DNA of 5,331 nucleotides from Nitrosarchaeum sp. (GTDB lineage: Archaea; Thermoproteota; Nitrososphaeria; Nitrososphaerales; Nitrosopumilaceae), in NCBI GenBank assembly GCA_013140415.1, contig JABFSW010000059.1, forward strand, positions 1 to 5,331, given 5' to 3'. Position numbers and translations under genes: made by a program. Positions within the stretch are counted from its first letter, which is position 1. Each line of letters begins with the position of its first letter. This document shows, one piece after another, positions 5,213 to 5,331 of this stretch. The notes beneath the pieces were generated by a model. The model did no database searches and was not told where the DNA came from. It was given only the letters and a program-made list of their open reading frames with translations.

Positions 5213-5263
5213 GTTTAACAGATTTCTACATTCTCTACATCCAAGACTCTCACGTTTAACAGA
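5213..5263. repeat. Direct repeat GTTTAACAGA, two copies 41 bp apart
   Basis: GTTTAACAGA occurs at 5213-5222 and 5254-5263. The last seven bases (TAACAGA) appear inverted as TCTGTTA at 5279-5285. The 41-bp interval is close to four turns of the helix, like that between the two TGTTTACA palindromes. Confidence 0.45.
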
Positions 5264-5280
5264 CTATTCTACACAAAATC

Positions 5281-5313
5281 TGTTATGCCTCCGTGTCTCT
5301 TTTTGTTATGCCT
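5281..5313. repeat. Direct repeat TGTTATGCCT, two copies 23 bp apart
   Basis: TGTTATGCCT occurs at 5281-5290 and 5304-5313. TCTACAT words lie nearby (5321-5327) and earlier (5112-5118, 5225-5231), with CTCTACAT at 5233-5240. The set differs from the GTTTAC family, so it may be a separate element belonging to sequence beyond the right edge. Confidence 0.4.
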
Positions 5314-5331
5314 ACATCTTCTACATAAAAG

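Larger units (their letters stand above)
5041..5331. other. Gene-free, repeat-dense intergenic region
   Basis: About 290 bp without a convincing reading frame on either strand. It is unusually rich in short repeated words: GTTTAC/GTAAAC half-sites (five exact copies), TGTCAG/CTGACA, TAACAGA/TCTGTTA, TGTTATGCCT and TCTACAT. It is directly upstream of the minus-strand block's promoter and may also serve a plus-strand gene beyond the edge. No tRNA, rRNA, C/D-box or CRISPR repeat-spacer structure is evident. Multi-site transcription regulation is the simplest reading; a replication-initiator binding region or a structured non-coding RNA are alternatives that the sequence does not decide. Confidence 0.6.

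Noticed and set aside
5284..5331. Start of a plus-strand gene at ATG 5284, or the end of a minus-strand gene (about 15 codons ending with TAA near 5286).
   Set aside because: Both are too short to judge and coincide with the TGTTATGCCT repeats; neither gives a recognisable sequence.
5041..5331. CRISPR array or tandem-repeat locus.
   Set aside because: The repeats are 7-20 bp, of several different kinds, and unevenly spaced, with no constant repeat and unique spacers of similar length.

Overview
The window looks like a piece of an AT-rich ammonia-oxidising archaeon (Thaumarchaeota/Nitrososphaerota, Nitrosopumilus or Nitrosarchaeum type). Four things point there: an archaeal 20S proteasome beta subunit, an archaeal MCT-1-like PUA protein, very tight gene packing with TATA-like boxes about 25 nt ahead of starts, and frequent TTG starts. 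The assignment is recognition of protein style, not a database search.

Layout. At the left edge (1-273, minus) is the N-terminal part of a DoxX-family membrane protein, running off the window. It diverges from a proteasome beta subunit (370-963, plus); the 96-bp gap holds a 14-bp AT palindrome usable as a TATA box in either direction. The beta subunit has Ala where the catalytic Thr1 should be, so it is predicted to be a non-catalytic beta. A 58-bp convergent gap follows.

The rest of the coding sequence is one minus-strand block that probably forms an operon, read from right to left: an unrecognised 94-aa protein (4725-5009), a 545-aa protein with two diverged ThyX-like domains (3076-4713), MsrB (2639-3040), a possible 38-aa protein overlapping the msrB stop (2530-2646), homoserine dehydrogenase (1495-2505) and an MCT-1-like PUA protein (1022-1498). 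Gaps are 35 nt or less, with overlaps at msrB/small ORF and hom/PUA. Functionally the block is mixed: aspartate-family amino acid synthesis, methionine sulfoxide repair, a probable translation factor, and an uncharacterised ThyX relative with a small partner gene.

The last ~290 bp (5041-5331) have no convincing gene but are packed with short direct and inverted repeats: two perfect TGTTTACA-N2-TGTAAACA palindromes 43 bp apart, a TGTCAGA cluster, TAACAGA elements, and TGTTATGCCT and TCTACAT copies. This is most likely a multi-site regulatory region and is one of the two most interesting parts of the window; the tandem ThyX-like protein is the other.
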